Assembly: GCF_047675955.1 (NCBI RefSeq)
Contig: NC_132912.1
Location: 14,792,500-14,856,499, forward strand
Length of the DNA: 64,000 nucleotides
Direction: 5' to 3'
Source: Chlorocebus sabaeus
Taxonomy: Eukaryota > Chordata > Mammalia > Primates > Cercopithecidae
Part shown: positions 10,666-24,040 of the stretch, piece by piece
Position numbering within the stretch: position 1 is the first letter of the stretch
Layout of the letters: each line of letters opens with the position of its first letter
The notes under the pieces: model-generated
What the model was told of the DNA's origin: nothing
What the model saw: the letters and a program-made list of their open reading frames with translations, nothing else
Databases searched by the model: none
Program-made: the position numbers and the translations under genes

Positions 10666-11880
10666 TCCTTACTTTGTGTGAATGGGCATAGGAGTCAAAG
10701 CCTGGTGCCTACCTGCTCACCAAATGTCATGGGGAATTCGTTTCCAGGATTCTAAAAATAATAATCAGCCATTATCTTTCTTGTGCGTGATTTGATTCAA
10801 AATGGAAAATTCTGAGTGTGGTGGGGAGAGGGAACTATGCCTGAGGAACCACTTAGTTACAACAGGGCCCCAGCCTTGTGATTCAGGACATGCTGCTGGA
10901 GAAATGTGGTTCTTTTCATGGGCAGGACCTGACTGTCCTTTCTGCCCAACGGTGCAAATCACTTATTTGGCTACAAAAAGCTCCTTTATTGCCTGTCTTG
11001 CCCTCTCCACTTCATAAATCTTCCAGAGGTGTCAGCTGCACAGAAGCCAGTGGCTATTTTAGTAAGTCTGAAATGATCCCCAAGGGCTTGTCACCTGCAT
11101 ATATCAAGAACGGCTTTTAGGTTTCAGCTTCCCATTCGTCTAAGCAAGCCTGAAAAAGAACACTCCGTGGCTGTCTCGATTTAGATGGTCCTTTCTCACC
11201 CCCACATCTCCATTCATTTATAACTCATTCTTTCTGGTTCACCGTGACCGTGATTGTAACTGAGCACAGGACCCTGGAGAGACTTCTCAGCTTGTAGGGG
11301 GATGTGGCTGCTAAAGGGAGAACCTCGCTCCCAGAGGGCTTGGCTACTGAGACGTATTTTTCTTCCTTTCTCGTTTACAAGTGGAAAATAATGCCTGGGA
11401 GGAGAATGAGACAAACAGTGGCAATTCCAATTTCCCCTAAGATAGGGTTTATTTTTTTTTTTACTATTCCCAGCTCCCAGATAAATTTTCTCCCTGATTT
11501 CTGTTACACGTCACTTTGGCTGACACATGTCAAGCTCTGAACATTGATTAAAAATAACCCACTGGGTGAAAATGAATATCATGACACAGAGGGGATTTTA
11601 CTGTTTTGTTATTTTAATGAATAGAAAGGTTAACAATAAGAATCGAACTAATAGTGTTGGAAACAAGCCCTCAATTTATCTGCAGAACAGACACAACCTT
11701 CTCAGCTCTCCTCCCTCCTCTCCAAGTGATCATTCTGCAAAGTGGGTCGCCCTGAAACTCCACCACTGCCCTCTCGGGGAAGAGGGGATTCAACAGATTG
11801 TCTGTAATGCACGGCTTATCTTTCTTTAGGCTGTGATCTTGCTTGACAGTCATTAGTTACATGTGTACACATCTTACTCA
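10666..11880. other. Unique sequence, no gene supported
   Basis: About 1.2 kb without recognised repeats. Several short frames overlap on both strands (10765-11120) without domains or splice support. Confidence 0.5.
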
Positions 11881-11888
11881 CTTTTAAA

Positions 11889-12501
11889 ATTTTTTTTTAA
11901 TTTCAATAGCTTTATAGGTATAAGTGGTTTTTGGTGACATGGATGAATTATATAGTGGTGGAGTCTGGGCTTTTAGTGTACCTGTCACCCGAATAGTGTA
12001 CATCGTACCTAATAGGGAATTTTTTATCCCTCACCCCCCTCCACCCTCCCTCCTCCTGAGTCTCCAATGTCCACTGTGCCACTCTGTATGCCCATTTCTT
12101 AGCTTCCGTTTAGGAATGAGAACATGCAGTATTTGGTTTTCCATTCCTGAGTTACTTCACTTAGGATAATGGCCTCCAGCTCCAACAACGTTGCTGCAAA
12201 AGAAATTTTATTCTTTTTTATAGCTGAGGGGTATTCCATAGTATATATATGCCACATTTTCTTTATCCACTCCTTGCTTGATGGGCACTTAGGTTGATCG
12301 CATGTCTTTGCAATTGTGAATTGTGCTGCGATACACATATGAGTGCAAGGTGTTGATATAATGACTTCTTTTCCTTTGGGTGGGTACCCAGCAGTCCCAC
12401 TGCTGGGTAGATCTGGGTAGATCAAGTGGTAGATCTACTCTTAGTTCCTTGACAGCTCTCCATACTGTTTTCCATAGAGGTTATACTGATTGACATTCCA
12501 T
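11889..12501 (-). mobile_element. L1 3' end, minus strand
   Basis: A T run at the left edge is the 3' tail. The 3'UTR follows, then the last part of ORF2 (minus-strand frame 12099-12425) with L1 residues such as EWIKKMWHIYTMEYPSAIKK and ELEAIILSEVTQE. The element is 5'-truncated. Confidence 0.92.
12099..12425 (-). pseudogene. L1 ORF2 C-terminal fragment
   Basis: About 108 codons of the reverse transcriptase protein's C-terminal region, ending at its natural stop before the 3'UTR. Catalytic endonuclease and RT domains are absent, so it cannot function. Confidence 0.85.
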
Positions 12502-12544
12502 TTTCTCCTCTTTGAAATGGAGATCTTCCTAAGATGGGCCATTC

Positions 12545-12632
12545 ATGTTTTCCCCACAAGACATAACAGAATGTCTTCCACATAGCAGACACTCAATTAC
12601 AATTACAAATATTTGTTGGTTGAATGAATGAA
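12545..12632 (+). mobile_element. L2 3' terminus
   Basis: CACATAGCAGACACTCAATT leads to ATTTGTTGGTTGAATGAATG, the L2 end with its GAATGAATGAA tail. Confidence 0.75.
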
Positions 12633-12820
12633 GGAAAGAAAATATTTTAAAAGGTACAGACGAGAAGAATTCTGGGAGCTGTTAGGCTCAATTACAATTT
12701 AGTCATTATAATTACTGTCATTCATCACCACAGTCTGGCCAGATTTTCAGTGCCACAAATTGATACTAGCCAACTGGTAGGCAGAGACGTATAAGCATCT
12801 CCTATAAAATTGCTAATTCA

Positions 12821-13132
12821 GGCCAGGTGCGGTGGCTCACGCCTGTAAATCCCAGCACTTTGGGAGGCCAAGGTGGGCGGATCACTTGAGGTCAGGAGTT
12901 CAAGACCAGCCTGACCAACATGGTGAAACCCCATCTCTACTAAAAAAAAAGTGCAAAAAAATTAGCCAGGCTTGATGGTGGGTGCCTGTAATCCCAGGTA
13001 CTCCGGAGGCTGGGGCAGGAAGAATCACTTGAACCTGGGAGGCAGAGGTTGCAGAGGAGCTGAGATCACACGACTGCATTCCAACCTGGGTGACAAAGTT
13101 AGACTCCGTCTCAAAGAAAAAAAATAAAAAAA
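12821..13132 (+). mobile_element. Alu element (S-like)
   Basis: A full-length copy. ATTGCTAATTCA is duplicated exactly on both sides (ending 12820 and starting about 13134), proving a clean retroposition. Confidence 0.96.
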
Positions 13133-13255
13133 GATTGCTAATTCAAACAGTAAGATGGATTGCTGTTTGAAAATGAAACAAGGCATTTGCAGTCAACAAT
13201 TCTGGACTCATCTCAGAGTCATATGCCATGGTCTGTACCAATGACCAATGCCCTC

Positions 13256-13291
13256 AGTAAGGGCTGTCTCTAGAGTAAGGGCTGTCTCTAG
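13256..13291. repeat. Exact 18-bp tandem duplication
   Basis: AGTAAGGGCTGTCTCTAG is present twice with no gap (13256-13273 and 13274-13291). Confidence 0.95.
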
Positions 13292-14255
13292 ACCCCAAGG
13301 CAATGTGGGAAACACCCTCTAATATTGCTCCAACCAACTCATATATTCAAATATGTATTGGGATGCTGACATAGTTAAGGAAGGCAGAATTTGTTAAGTC
13401 TGCGGAAAAACTGAAAGAATGGAGCGAGAATCCATTTTTAGCGGAAAAAAAAAAGGGCGATATAAAACATTTTCTTAAGAGGTTTAGCATATTTGAAAAG
13501 ATGTGCCAAAAAAAAAGTATTATTTTACTAATTCAATTAAAATGATCTCAGTCACTTCGGTATTTTCCATTTCTGGTCAGATCTAGACAACAAAGAAGGA
13601 AGTGTGATCTGAGGTAATTATGGTCTAACCAGGAGCAAAATAGGTCCCAGGCCTCACAAGGAAGCTTGACCGAAAGAGGAACAGAGCCCTTTGACTTAGT
13701 AAAACTGAACTGCTGGGGTCGAACTGACCGGCCCTAATTCGGAGCAGGTGCAATCACTCTGGCCATTTGCTGACAGGCAGCATGGACAAGGGGAAACAAA
13801 AAGCCCGGAGAAGTACTGAGTGCTAAGAGGCTTTCAGAGGCGCCTGTTGCTAGGGAACCACTTCCTCTGTGTTCATACCCAGCAAACTCAAGCTATTCAG
13901 ATATCACTGGAATAATCTCTCTCAGGCTCCAAGGGGAAAAGAAATAGCTCTCAAAGCTCAGACGTCATGGTAACACTGGGAAAAGCCCAGCTTTTCCAGC
14001 AGACACCAAAGAGCCAATGATACCAGGAGAAAACCAGAAGTGAATGGGCATCTTGTGTTTTATTGAGACACAGAAGACAGGCACCTTCTGTCTGACCCCA
14101 CCCAGGTGCATTGGTGGCAAACAGTGACACACCCACAACCCACATGCAATTTTATTATCAGTTCTTTGAGAGTGAGATACTGTTCTTTTCATCTTCAGAA
14201 CCCACGTCATCTAGCCCAGTGCTTTCCACACCATTCTCCAAGTTGGTGGAATTCA
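13292..14255. other. Unique sequence, no gene supported
   Basis: No repeat family recognised. Minus-strand frames at 13951-14210 lack domain or splice evidence. Confidence 0.5.
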
Positions 14256-14257
14256 GC

Positions 14258-14345
14258 TTCTTCATTCCACAAATATTTATTGAGGACTTGGTTCTATGTG
14301 CACTGCATGGATGCTATGATAGAGATTAAAAAAGACACAGAGACC
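14258..14345 (-). mobile_element. L2 3' end, inverted fragment
   Basis: TTCCACAAATATTTATTGAGG followed by a decayed GTGCACTGCATGGATGCTATG corresponds to the inverted L2 3' end. Confidence 0.6.
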
Positions 14346-14559
14346 ATTCACCCAAAGAAGCTTCCTGATCTCAGAAACACAAATGAGGATGAGGTTTGTC
14401 TACAAATAATGGTAACACAAATAACGGCAGTACAAACAACACGGTAGGTTTCATTTGTAAACCAAATAAAAAAATTCTAAGCCCCACAACCAACTGAATG
14501 GACTCCTCCTCTCGGCCAAGGGCATTCTAAAATAAGCCTGAAACACCAGTTCAGGCCAT

Positions 14560-15262
14560 GATGGGAATGCGTGATCAGACATGTCTCAGTTTACATTGCG
14601 CTCATTGGAATTCAGGCACAGCTGACTAACATTAGCATTAAAACAGAGACCGTAAGATTGACCAAACAGACTCTGTGTGGCAATAAGATAACAACCTGAC
14701 AGACAGCAGGACCTGAAAGAAATAAAAATATTTTATCCCAAAATATATTTCTTTGACACATTTTGAAATGGTGCTGCAAAGCTGTCTCTTGTGAGGAAAA
14801 CCTATATTTTACAGAGAATCCTCTTCCCTTTCCAGGTCTTTTTTCTGATCTAGGAGAGAATTAACTAAGAGTCTGGCACCTTTTAAAGTCTGTTAAGAAA
14901 CATTTACCATCTAGTCTCTCTGAAGCCTGCTATCTGGAGGCTTCATCTACATAATAAGAATCTTAGTCTCCACAGTTCCTTATCTTAACCCAGACACTCC
15001 CTTCTATTGATTCCACATCTTTAGATAATAACTCAACACTTTCAACCACTTGCCAAGCAGAAAATCTTTGAATCCACCTGTGACCTGGAAATCTGCCTAC
15101 TTCGAATTGTCCCACCTTTTCCAGACTGAACCAATGTACATCTTACATGTATTAATTTATGTCTTATGTTTCCTTAAAATGTTTAAAACCAAGCTGTAGT
15201 CTGACCACCTGGGCACATGTTCTTAGGATCTCCCTTGGCTCAGAATACATCTCTTCAAATTT
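14560..15262 (+). mobile_element. Probable ERV1-class LTR
   Basis: The text reads like a gammaretrovirus-type LTR: AACAACCTGACAGACAGCAG, TCTCTTGTGAGGAAAACC, GAACCAATGTACATCTTACA and AAACCAAGCTGTAGTCTGAC, with a terminal GAGTTTGACTC. I recognise the family style but cannot assign a name. Confidence 0.5.
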
Positions 15263-15304
15263 TTTTATAGAGTTTGACTCTATAAAAAGTCAAACTCTAT
15301 AAAA
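15263..15304. repeat. Perfect 17-bp inverted repeat (hairpin)
   Basis: TTTTATAGAGTTTGACT (15263-15279) and its exact reverse complement (15288-15304) are separated by eight bases. It sits at the 3' edge of the ERV1-like LTR. Confidence 0.97.
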
Positions 15305-15699
15305 GTGGGCAGGCAGTGAAGAGTTAGTATTGCTGCTCTTTGGTCATCAGAGGTGTAGGCATCTCCTGTGTATTTCCTCCAGTATCCTTAACACATGGTT
15401 TCATCTCTTGGGTCAACACCTAGTCCAAAGTGGCTGCCATAATATCCTGTCAATGTTCCAGACAGCAAGAAGGAGGAAGGACGTGCTCCCTGGAGGAAGC
15501 TTTCCAGGAGCCCCACTGTTGTCAATGCTACATTCGAAGTCTTCCCAGCAAAAGCATGAAAGCCTCTTCACCTGTGTTATTGTTTTGGGTTGTAAAATCA
15601 TTCTTATTTGTATACAGTTTTTTATTTTTTTCATTAGTAAGGTTATAGAAGCTCATTACAGAAAATTTGGAAAATAAATGAATTCATTCTTAACTCTGA
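15305..15699. other. No gene recognised
   Basis: Overlapping frames at 15330-15677 on both strands have no recognisable product. Confidence 0.5.
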
Positions 15700-16697
<998 letters not shown>

Positions 16698-16712
16698 AGA
16701 TATATCCACACA

Positions 16713-17024
16713 TGGCTTGTGGCAGTGGCTCACGTCTATAATCCCAGCACTTTGGGAGGCCGAGGCAGGCGGATCACCTGAGGTCAGGAGTTCGAGACCA
16801 GCCTGACCAATATGGAGAAACCCCGACTCTACTAAAAATACAAAACTAAAAATACAAAATTAGCTGGGTGTGGTGGTGCATGCCTGTAATCCCAACTACT
16901 CAGGAGGCTGAGGCAAAATTGCTTGAACCCGGGAAGTGGAGGTTGCAGTGAGCTGAGATTGCACCATTGCACTCCAGCCTGTGCAACAAGAATGAAACTT
17001 CATCTCAAAAAAACAAAACAAAAC
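16713..17024 (+). mobile_element. Alu element with perfect 15-bp TSD
   Basis: AGATATATCCACACA occurs at 16698-16712 and 17025-17039. The body holds both arms and an (AAAAC)n tail. ACTAAAAATACAAA is repeated once in the middle A-rich region. Confidence 0.96.
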
Positions 17025-17039
17025 AGATATATCCACACA

Positions 17040-17837
17040 AAACCATAAATTATGAGCCATAAGAAGGGGACTGGAGAGATTACTTTTTTTGTAGGTACTT
17101 ATTGACTTCCTTGAGACTGTAGAATTTGACTTGTACCCTCAGGTCTAGGTGGGATTTTAATCAGTGAATAGATACTCTGACAGTGGCGTGTAGGGTTTAT
17201 AAGAACAGGTAAAGCCTGGACACAGAAAGACAAGTTAGGAGATGATGAAAATGGTTTGGGTGTAAGAGAATAGTAACCCAAACCAGAGTGTGATACCAAG
17301 ACTGGAAAATTTGGAATAGGTATGAGAAATACAGCAAATGAACTCAATAAGATTCATACAGAGGTGAAGTGGAAAGAAGGAATCCAACGTGACCTTGAAG
17401 CTTGAAGCCAGGGTGGATGGTAGCACCATAAACAGAAGCTGTATAGTCAGAGAGAAGGGCCAAGTTCAAGGGATGTTTGTTGTCTTTGATTCTACCAGAC
17501 TTAAACATAACGTTTTGATGGAGTGAAGTCAGATTTAAAACATAGATATTCAACTTCAAATGTTAAAAGAAAAAAAGCAGTGACTCTCATTTCTATACTT
17601 CATCTCAATCAAAGAATGACTTTCTATGCATAGGGAAAATTCCTCGAGCTCACCCTCCCGCAGAGCTCCTTCCTGACAGAAACCAGGAGGGTTAGGCTTT
17701 CTAAAGAACACCGGATCCCAGATCCTTGCTGATAAACTCACTAAGTCAGAAAGATACAAAATCAACACTCTCATAGAGAGAAATTCTCAACTCTGTCCAG
17801 ATACGTATTGGTTTTTGCAGAGTTGTGGAAATGACGA
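17040..17837. other. Unassigned sequence, no gene
   Basis: The stretch around 17330-17480 has the feel of a very old repeat, but I cannot name it. Minus-strand frames at 17099-17774 show no domain. Confidence 0.4.
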
Positions 17838-18085
17838 AAAGTATAGGGGTTTGGACTCAGCCAGGCCTGGACTGAGTCCTGGCTCCAGCTCTTTCTTGCC
17901 ATGTGACCTTGGTTAAATTAACTTTTAAAGTCTGAGTTTTCTTATCTGCAAAGGGGAGAAAATATAGCACTACTTTCTAGGGCTGTTAAGAGGATTAAGT
18001 AAAAAATCCATGTAAAGTACTTAGCATGGCACGTTATGCATTGCAAGAACACTACTTAGAAAATGTTAGCTATTGTTATTGCCAT
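17838..18085 (+). mobile_element. MIR SINE, near full length
   Basis: CTGAGTCCTGGCTCCAGCTC, TTGCCATGTGACCTTGG, TTTTCTTATCTGCAAAGGGG, GGCTGTTAAGAGGATTAAG and GTAAAGTACTTAGCATGGCA follow the MIR consensus order. Confidence 0.88.
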
Positions 18086-20339
18086 AGTATCAAGGGTAGC
18101 GTGGATCCCAGAGGTTTTGTGTTCAGTTGTGAGAAAAGACCAATTAAGATAATACGGCCCTGAATGTGCTAAAATCAAATATGGCAGCTAGACCAGATTA
18201 ACTCAGGACACCACCAATGGATCAGAATTGGTAGGAAGCTGAGAAAGTTATAGTCACCTGAAGGAGTTAATGCAATTATCCACCTTCTTTAAGACTTTTC
18301 AGGTTGTTGGGAGAAACCACATACTGTGAGCCCACTTGGAGCACGGCAGTTGTGAAACGAATTCAGGCACAGAAAAAAATGTGATGCATCGACTTCTAGA
18401 AACATGGCTATCAGGGTGCAGCTTCATAACTGGCCTTGGCAGAACACAAAACCAAGAAGAGAAAACTCGCAATCCCTGAGTAGAGGGAAGGCTCCATAAA
18501 TACTTAATGAATACGTGGACAAATTAAACTTGCGACCAAATGGACCATTGCCACGGTATTTACAAGTAAGGCCAAATACTAGAATCAGGCCTTCGCAACA
18601 TGTGCCCTGACTTTTTGAGTCTTAGAACTGTTCTGTTTCCAAGGCTCAGCAAAAGCCAAGGGAAGTTTGTTCCTTTTATCATTTTCTCCTTGGAGAGGAA
18701 AGCTGAAAATTTCCATGATTACCATGCACACTGGAGTCATGCTTGATCAAAGACTAACTAAAAGGTGCCAGGCACACAGCCAGGCAGGCTAATGTTCTCA
18801 AAGGCAATTTCACATCACCAGCCTTGCTGAGCAAGGGCAGAAGCTGTTCTTCACTCCAGCCTCTCAGGAGCGCACAGCGGCCTCTCAGTTCCCCTTGCAA
18901 GGAAGAGCTCTGGGAGAAAAGCCCATGGTTCTGGAACTTTTCCTGAGACCTCCAAACACCTGTGCCATCGTGGTGCAAGCCAGAACTGTTATTTCTAGCT
19001 GTGCAGCCACAGCCGTCTGTGTGGTTCCATTTCCTGGTGGCAATCTTCATAGTTGCAAAATATTTTGTAATTATTCATTACTGAAATCACAAAAATGCCC
19101 CTAAAGAGTATAGTATTAGCTGCTTATACACAGTAAAATGTAACTGCAGGAAACTTCAGGGAATCGTGTCAAGATCACTGGGTGAGGTAACGCCCACAAG
19201 CTTGATGCTAGTGTTTTCTCCTGTTTCCATAGCAATGACCCCACATGCTCTTACCTGCTCCTCAGACCACAGCCAAAGAGATTTCTGACAACCAAGCAAA
19301 AGCACAACACTGTCCACACAACTGTAAATATGCAAGGAGGAGTTTCTTCTTGCCTGAAAACTGTAAGGTTTATTATTTGTTTGCGTTTCTTCCTTTTATC
19401 TCATATTTCTTCTAACGTCATAAGCCTGGCATTTAAACCCCAAATGCCTGCAGGGGCCAGGCAGGATAAGGAGGTACCAGCTAAAAAGGCAACTCCGGTT
19501 GATTTTTTTTTTTTTTTTCCACTGCTTAGGAATGCAGGCCTGGTTTGGCTAGTTCTTACAATTTCTCAAGAGAAATTGGAACCTAGTTTTTTACATGAAA
19601 TTTTCCAGTTTTTTAAAACATTGGCAACCAATTTTCAAAAAATTCACAAGTCACAAAAACACATCTACAGCTGAGTTTGCTCTGGTTGTAACATCAGTCA
19701 TAAGCAGTTGAAATCACCTTTAAGGTCTTCAAACTTCGTATTTTCTGAATGTCTGTGTGGAATATAGGCTGCATATTAACCCTAATTATTAATTATAGCT
19801 ATGTATTAATTCATTAATGAAAGCCATAATTCACTGGAGAAAGGTCTTTATTAACATACTGCTGCTGCATTTGATTATCTCTTGCTCTCATCATCAATCT
19901 GTGGTGAAGGATAAGAAACCAGAGGTGATCTTAGCTAGTTTCCTTTAAGACTCTTTTCTTAGCTGTTGTTTTTATAAGGCTCAAAACAAAATATCTGATT
20001 ATGTATTCCATTTCACACAGAACCAAACAGCAGTTAATCCAAATATTTTGGCCCACATTGGGTAATTCAAAAATAAATGATTTTATGATTTAAATCCATT
20101 CTTATGCTCAAATAAGCACGTTCAAGTTGAGGTGAAATACAGCAGTAACTAAGTAGATACGCTTTACCATAGTCAACTCCAAGGTGAAAAAATCCCCTTC
20201 CCTTTCACTAATCATTAAGTGCCCCTCAATGGAGGCATAGGATAGAACACTGCGTTCAGAAAAGGTCAGAAAACTGTGTTCAGAAAAGGAATTTTAAGAA
20301 GCTTGAGAATGCTAGCATTTTGACCAGTCAGTGGGGTCG
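18086..20339. other. Longest repeat-poor stretch, no gene supported
   Basis: Around 2.2 kb with no recognised repeat apart from a T run at 19502-19518. The 19740-19900 part is AT-rich with many ATTAAT motifs. A 98-codon minus frame (18754-19050) has no recognisable domain. Confidence 0.45.
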
Positions 20340-20721
20340 TGTCTTAGTCCATTTTACATTGCTATAAAGAAATACCTGAGGCTGGGTAATTCATAAAGGA
20401 AAGAGGTTTATTTGACTCATGGTTCTGCAGGCTGTACAAGCATTGCACCAGCATCTGAGGCAAAAGGGGAGCTGGCGTGTGCAGAGATTCCACGTTGAGA
20501 GAGGATGCAAGAGAGAAAAGGAGGTGCCAGATTCTTGAACAATCAGATCCCATGGGACCTAAGGGTGAGCGCTCCCTCAATCCATCAAGATTGACACGAA
20601 GCCATCCATGAAGAAGGATCTGCACTTGTGACCAAAACACCTCCCTTTAGTCCCCACCTCCAACACTGGGGATCAAATTTCAACATGAGATTTAGAGGGG
20701 ACAAATATCCAAACCATAGCA
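20340..20721 (-). mobile_element. MST/THE1-type MaLR LTR
   Basis: On the minus strand it starts TGCTATGGTTTGGATATTTG, continues CCCCAGTGTTGGAGGTGGGG, and ends with TGGACTAAGACA. It is a solo LTR. Confidence 0.88.
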
Positions 20722-20826
20722 GGTAGTAAGTAGTCAAAGAAGATAGTTTGCCTTTAGTGTTTTAATTATTTTTGATAGGTTTTCTTGTCTTTTTTTTCTG
20801 CTATCTCAGTCAGGCTCACAAATGTT

Positions 20827-20958
20827 GTTTTGTTTTGTTTTGAGACGGAGTCTTTCTCTGTCACCCAGGCTGGAGTGCAGTGGCGCAATCTTGGCTCACT
20901 GCAACCTCCGCCTCCCGCGTTCAAGTGATTCTCCTGCCTCAGCCTCCCGAGGAGCTGG
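20827..20958 (-). mobile_element. 5'-truncated Alu (right arm only)
   Basis: Only the right monomer remains, with a (GTTTT)n-form tail. CACAAATGTT flanks it exactly at 20817-20826 and 20959-20968, so the truncation happened at insertion. Confidence 0.95.
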
Positions 20959-20969
20959 CACAAATGTTT

Positions 20970-23190
20970 TAAAATATGTTATGGTTGCATTCAATATGGT
21001 GATTGTGCCAAGGGACCCTCTCTTAGTTCAGGTTCCCTTAGAAGCAGACCCTGAGACAGGGATTCAGGGGGAAGCAGTTCATATGTGAAGGGAACAGGAG
21101 GAGAGGTGGGGAGCCGGGACAGGGGAGGGAAAGCAGCCGCCACAGGATTTACGCAGCTGCTACTCCTGTAGGGACTGGGACTTAACCCTCCTGGGGATCC
21201 CTGGGAGCCAGCTCCACAGCTACCTACCCGAGGGCAAGTGAGCTGCGGTATTTATTCACAAAGTCTGATCAGGGATTGGGTGACAGTTACTCCTCAGGGG
21301 ATTGAGGCAGGTTCTGGGGTAAGAGGAAGCCTTTACGGAAAGGCATGCAGGTGCCAGAAGTGGGGTCACAGGCACTGAAGTGAAGGGCAAAGGGAGAGGG
21401 GCTGGGTGCTGAGTGTCGGCCATGCACTCCAACTTCATCAGCTCCTCCTCCCCATCCTTGATATAAACAATTGATATTTTCTCATCTTCCATAAAGTGCT
21501 GTGCAGGAATGACTTCAGGACAAGTCCTTTAGTGTCTTTTCAACCTGTTCTGGCCCCTGTGCTCCTCCTAGATACAAATTCTGGAGCAGCAACTGATTTA
21601 CCAGGAAACACTGAGGAGTAGAGCAAGGTATGGTGGCTCCTACACCACCCCGAACCAGAGGGTGGGGCATGCGGGGCCATAAAGAGGCTGACTTCACAGG
21701 GAACTTCCAGGGCCAAAATTTCACTTCAGTTAAAGGTTTTCAGGAAAACATGGGTAAATAGCAAAAACAATGCCAACAACAACCATCTCTGAGATTTGAA
21801 AACTTTGGATTTTCTCTCTTGGGAGTCTTTACAACCATTGGTTGAAATTTCTAGATGACAATTTCCACCTTCCACGTCATCAGAACGGAAGGAGAAGTGC
21901 ACTCCGAGGAGACAGGTGATTGGACATTCGGGTCCCTGGCATGCAATATACAAGTACATCTTTTTATTCCTATGTGGGGGAAGGAAGTAAGAAGTGGGTA
22001 GAGAGATTCCTTCAGGACGGAAACATTTAAAGACCATCACTTTACTTCTGATTTTGGATGTTAATGTCACCTTCAGAATTCCTCCTCCTCTAAGGAATTT
22101 TTACAAAGGGCCAACACTAAATTTTAAACAAATATTAAAAGAAAGTGAAAGAGTGTAGAAACGCATCTTGTGGCACACACAAAAAATTAGGCAATTCTGC
22201 TGCAATTTGTGCACACTGAAAATTTCATTCGTGGTAACCGGTAACTGGTTCACCTTGCAACCTGGGTAAACTTCTGGAAAGTTCCATGCCTCCATTCCCA
22301 CTGTGTTATGAAGACATAGGATTGGATGGAGAAGAATAAGTAATACTAAATAGACTACTGAGGTGTCCCATGGGTGGGTGGGCACAATGTCAAGGCTGAA
22401 CAGCTTGCTGCACAGGTGCAGCTCAGCTCCCCTTTAAAGCACATGTGCCCAGTCCACCACCAACACATCAGGCTTACTTTGAATACAGAAGACTAAATCA
22501 AACCCTCATTTTATGTATTTTTGTATTTTCTCATTTATGAACAATAAATGATCTGTTAAATTTTCTAAACAGAAAAATCTGGAAGCGATTTGCTCTCTGC
22601 CCATGTAGAGAGGAGAAAGCACAGATTGCTCTCCAATGACTCTGAGGAGGATGAATGCCAGGGTTTTCAAACCCTGGGTGGTAACACCACTTGACAGATT
22701 CGGCCTAGGAGGTTGCTGAGTACTTGGAGATCCTATCTCATTAGCCTGACACCTTCTCAAGGCAAAATGGCAGAGGACTGGATGTAGATTGGTACATCTT
22801 GAATAGGCAGGCCAGGAAGTCTCCCTTCACTTCAGACCCGGAGCATACCATTGCTGGCCTTACCCTCCCAAAGACAGACACCTCCAGCCCCAAATCCCCA
22901 CCCCACCCCTGGTCACCAGAGAAACATCTCCTTGGATTCTAGGGCAATTTCGACGGACTTAACAGGTGGAAAAATATCTAGAACCTAGATAGAAAACCAA
23001 CCAACTTTCTCCTACTTACACTTAATAATGCAAGGTCTGTAAGTGCATTCTAGAAACATTTTCTTTTTGTTAATATATATTACAGCCCATGGCTTCTTGT
23101 TCACTGGTGTTTTAAGTTCTTGGAACAGGGTACGTATCACTTGCACGTCTATGTTCCTCTAATAAACCTCCAGCAACAAGCATGTTGCCA
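20970..23190. other. Mostly unique, no gene supported
   Basis: The segment 21020-21500 (AGAAGCAGACCCTGAGACAG and onward) reads like a dispersed repeat I cannot name. The rest has no recognised family. Minus frames at 21256-22760 have no domain. Confidence 0.4.
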
Positions 23191-23197
23191 CCCTCAC

Positions 23198-23494
23198 TTT
23201 TTTTTTCTTTTTTTTTTTGAGTCTGGTCTCACTCTGTCGCCCAGTCTGGGTGGCACGATCCCAGCTTACTGCAGTCTTGGCAGCCCAGACTCAAGAGATC
23301 CTCCCACCTTAGCCTCCCAAGTAGCTGAGACAGAAGCCACACACCACCATGCCTGGCTAATGTTTTCTCTTTTTTTGTAGGTTGGGGTTTTGTTATGTTG
23401 CTCAAGTTGGTCTCCAACTCCTGGGTTCAAGGGATCCACCCACTTCGGTCCCCCAAAGTGCTGGCATTACAGGCATGAGCCACTGCACTCGCTT
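23198..23494 (-). mobile_element. AluJ-like element, minus strand
   Basis: T runs lead into GAGTCTGGTCTCACTCTG, and it ends near CACTGCACTCGCTT. Many substitutions indicate an old copy. Confidence 0.92.
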
Positions 23495-23611
23495 AACCTT
23501 CATTTCTTGGGAAGAATTTATACGGCAGTGAAAATCCAATTACTATTATCTGAAATAGAGACAAAATGATGAGATTCTTTAGACTAAAATGCAAGCTATG
23601 ATAGTTGAGTC

Positions 23612-23757
23612 CCATAAAAGAGTTTAGAGACCAGGTCTTCACTGAAAGTCATCATCTACAACCCTCAGGAGCATTTCCCCTAAGAAAAGTCTTCCTGTGA
23701 CCCCACAGACTGTCCTAGGGTTAAGGGAACAGAAAGAAAGTAAACTCAGGACAAAGG
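23612..23757. repeat. Copy A of a diverged direct duplication
   Basis: Shares order and wording with 24428-24533 plus 24845-24897: CTTCACTGAAAGTCATC, AGCATTT, CTGTC..CTA, GGTTAAGG, AGAAAGAAAG. Identity looks to be between 70 and 80 per cent by eye. Confidence 0.7.
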
Positions 23758-23919
23758 AAGTACATTTAGCATCTTGAAGGCTAGACCCATGCCTGACTCA
23801 TCTTTGACTCTCCGTGGATCAGCATGGTTTGCTTTATATGTGTTAAGTACCCAAATAAACAACAGTTTTTATATCAAAGTCACGTTGTAAACCAGACTCA
23901 ATCATTCATTCACACATGC

Positions 23920-24030
23920 ATGCTTTAGCCAAACAACCATTACTTTTCAGTTCCTACATAGTCCAAGCATTGTGCGAGGAGCTGGGGGCAGAAAACAAAG
24001 AGAAAAAGACGTAACATCCAGTTTCTGATT
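23920..24030 (-). mobile_element. L2 3' end, inverted fragment
   Basis: CAGTTCCTACATAGTCCAAG, GCATTGTGCGAGGAGCTGGG and AGAAAACAAAGAGAAAAAGAC follow the inverted L2 3' end. Confidence 0.6.
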
Positions 24031-24040
24031 CATCTGCTTC

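Noticed and set aside
12395..12435. Local echo of CTGGGTAGATC near the L1 ORF2 end
   Set aside because: A minor slippage within an old L1. No independent feature.
18754..19050. A 98-codon minus-strand ORF in unique DNA
   Set aside because: No splice sites framing it, no domain and unremarkable composition.
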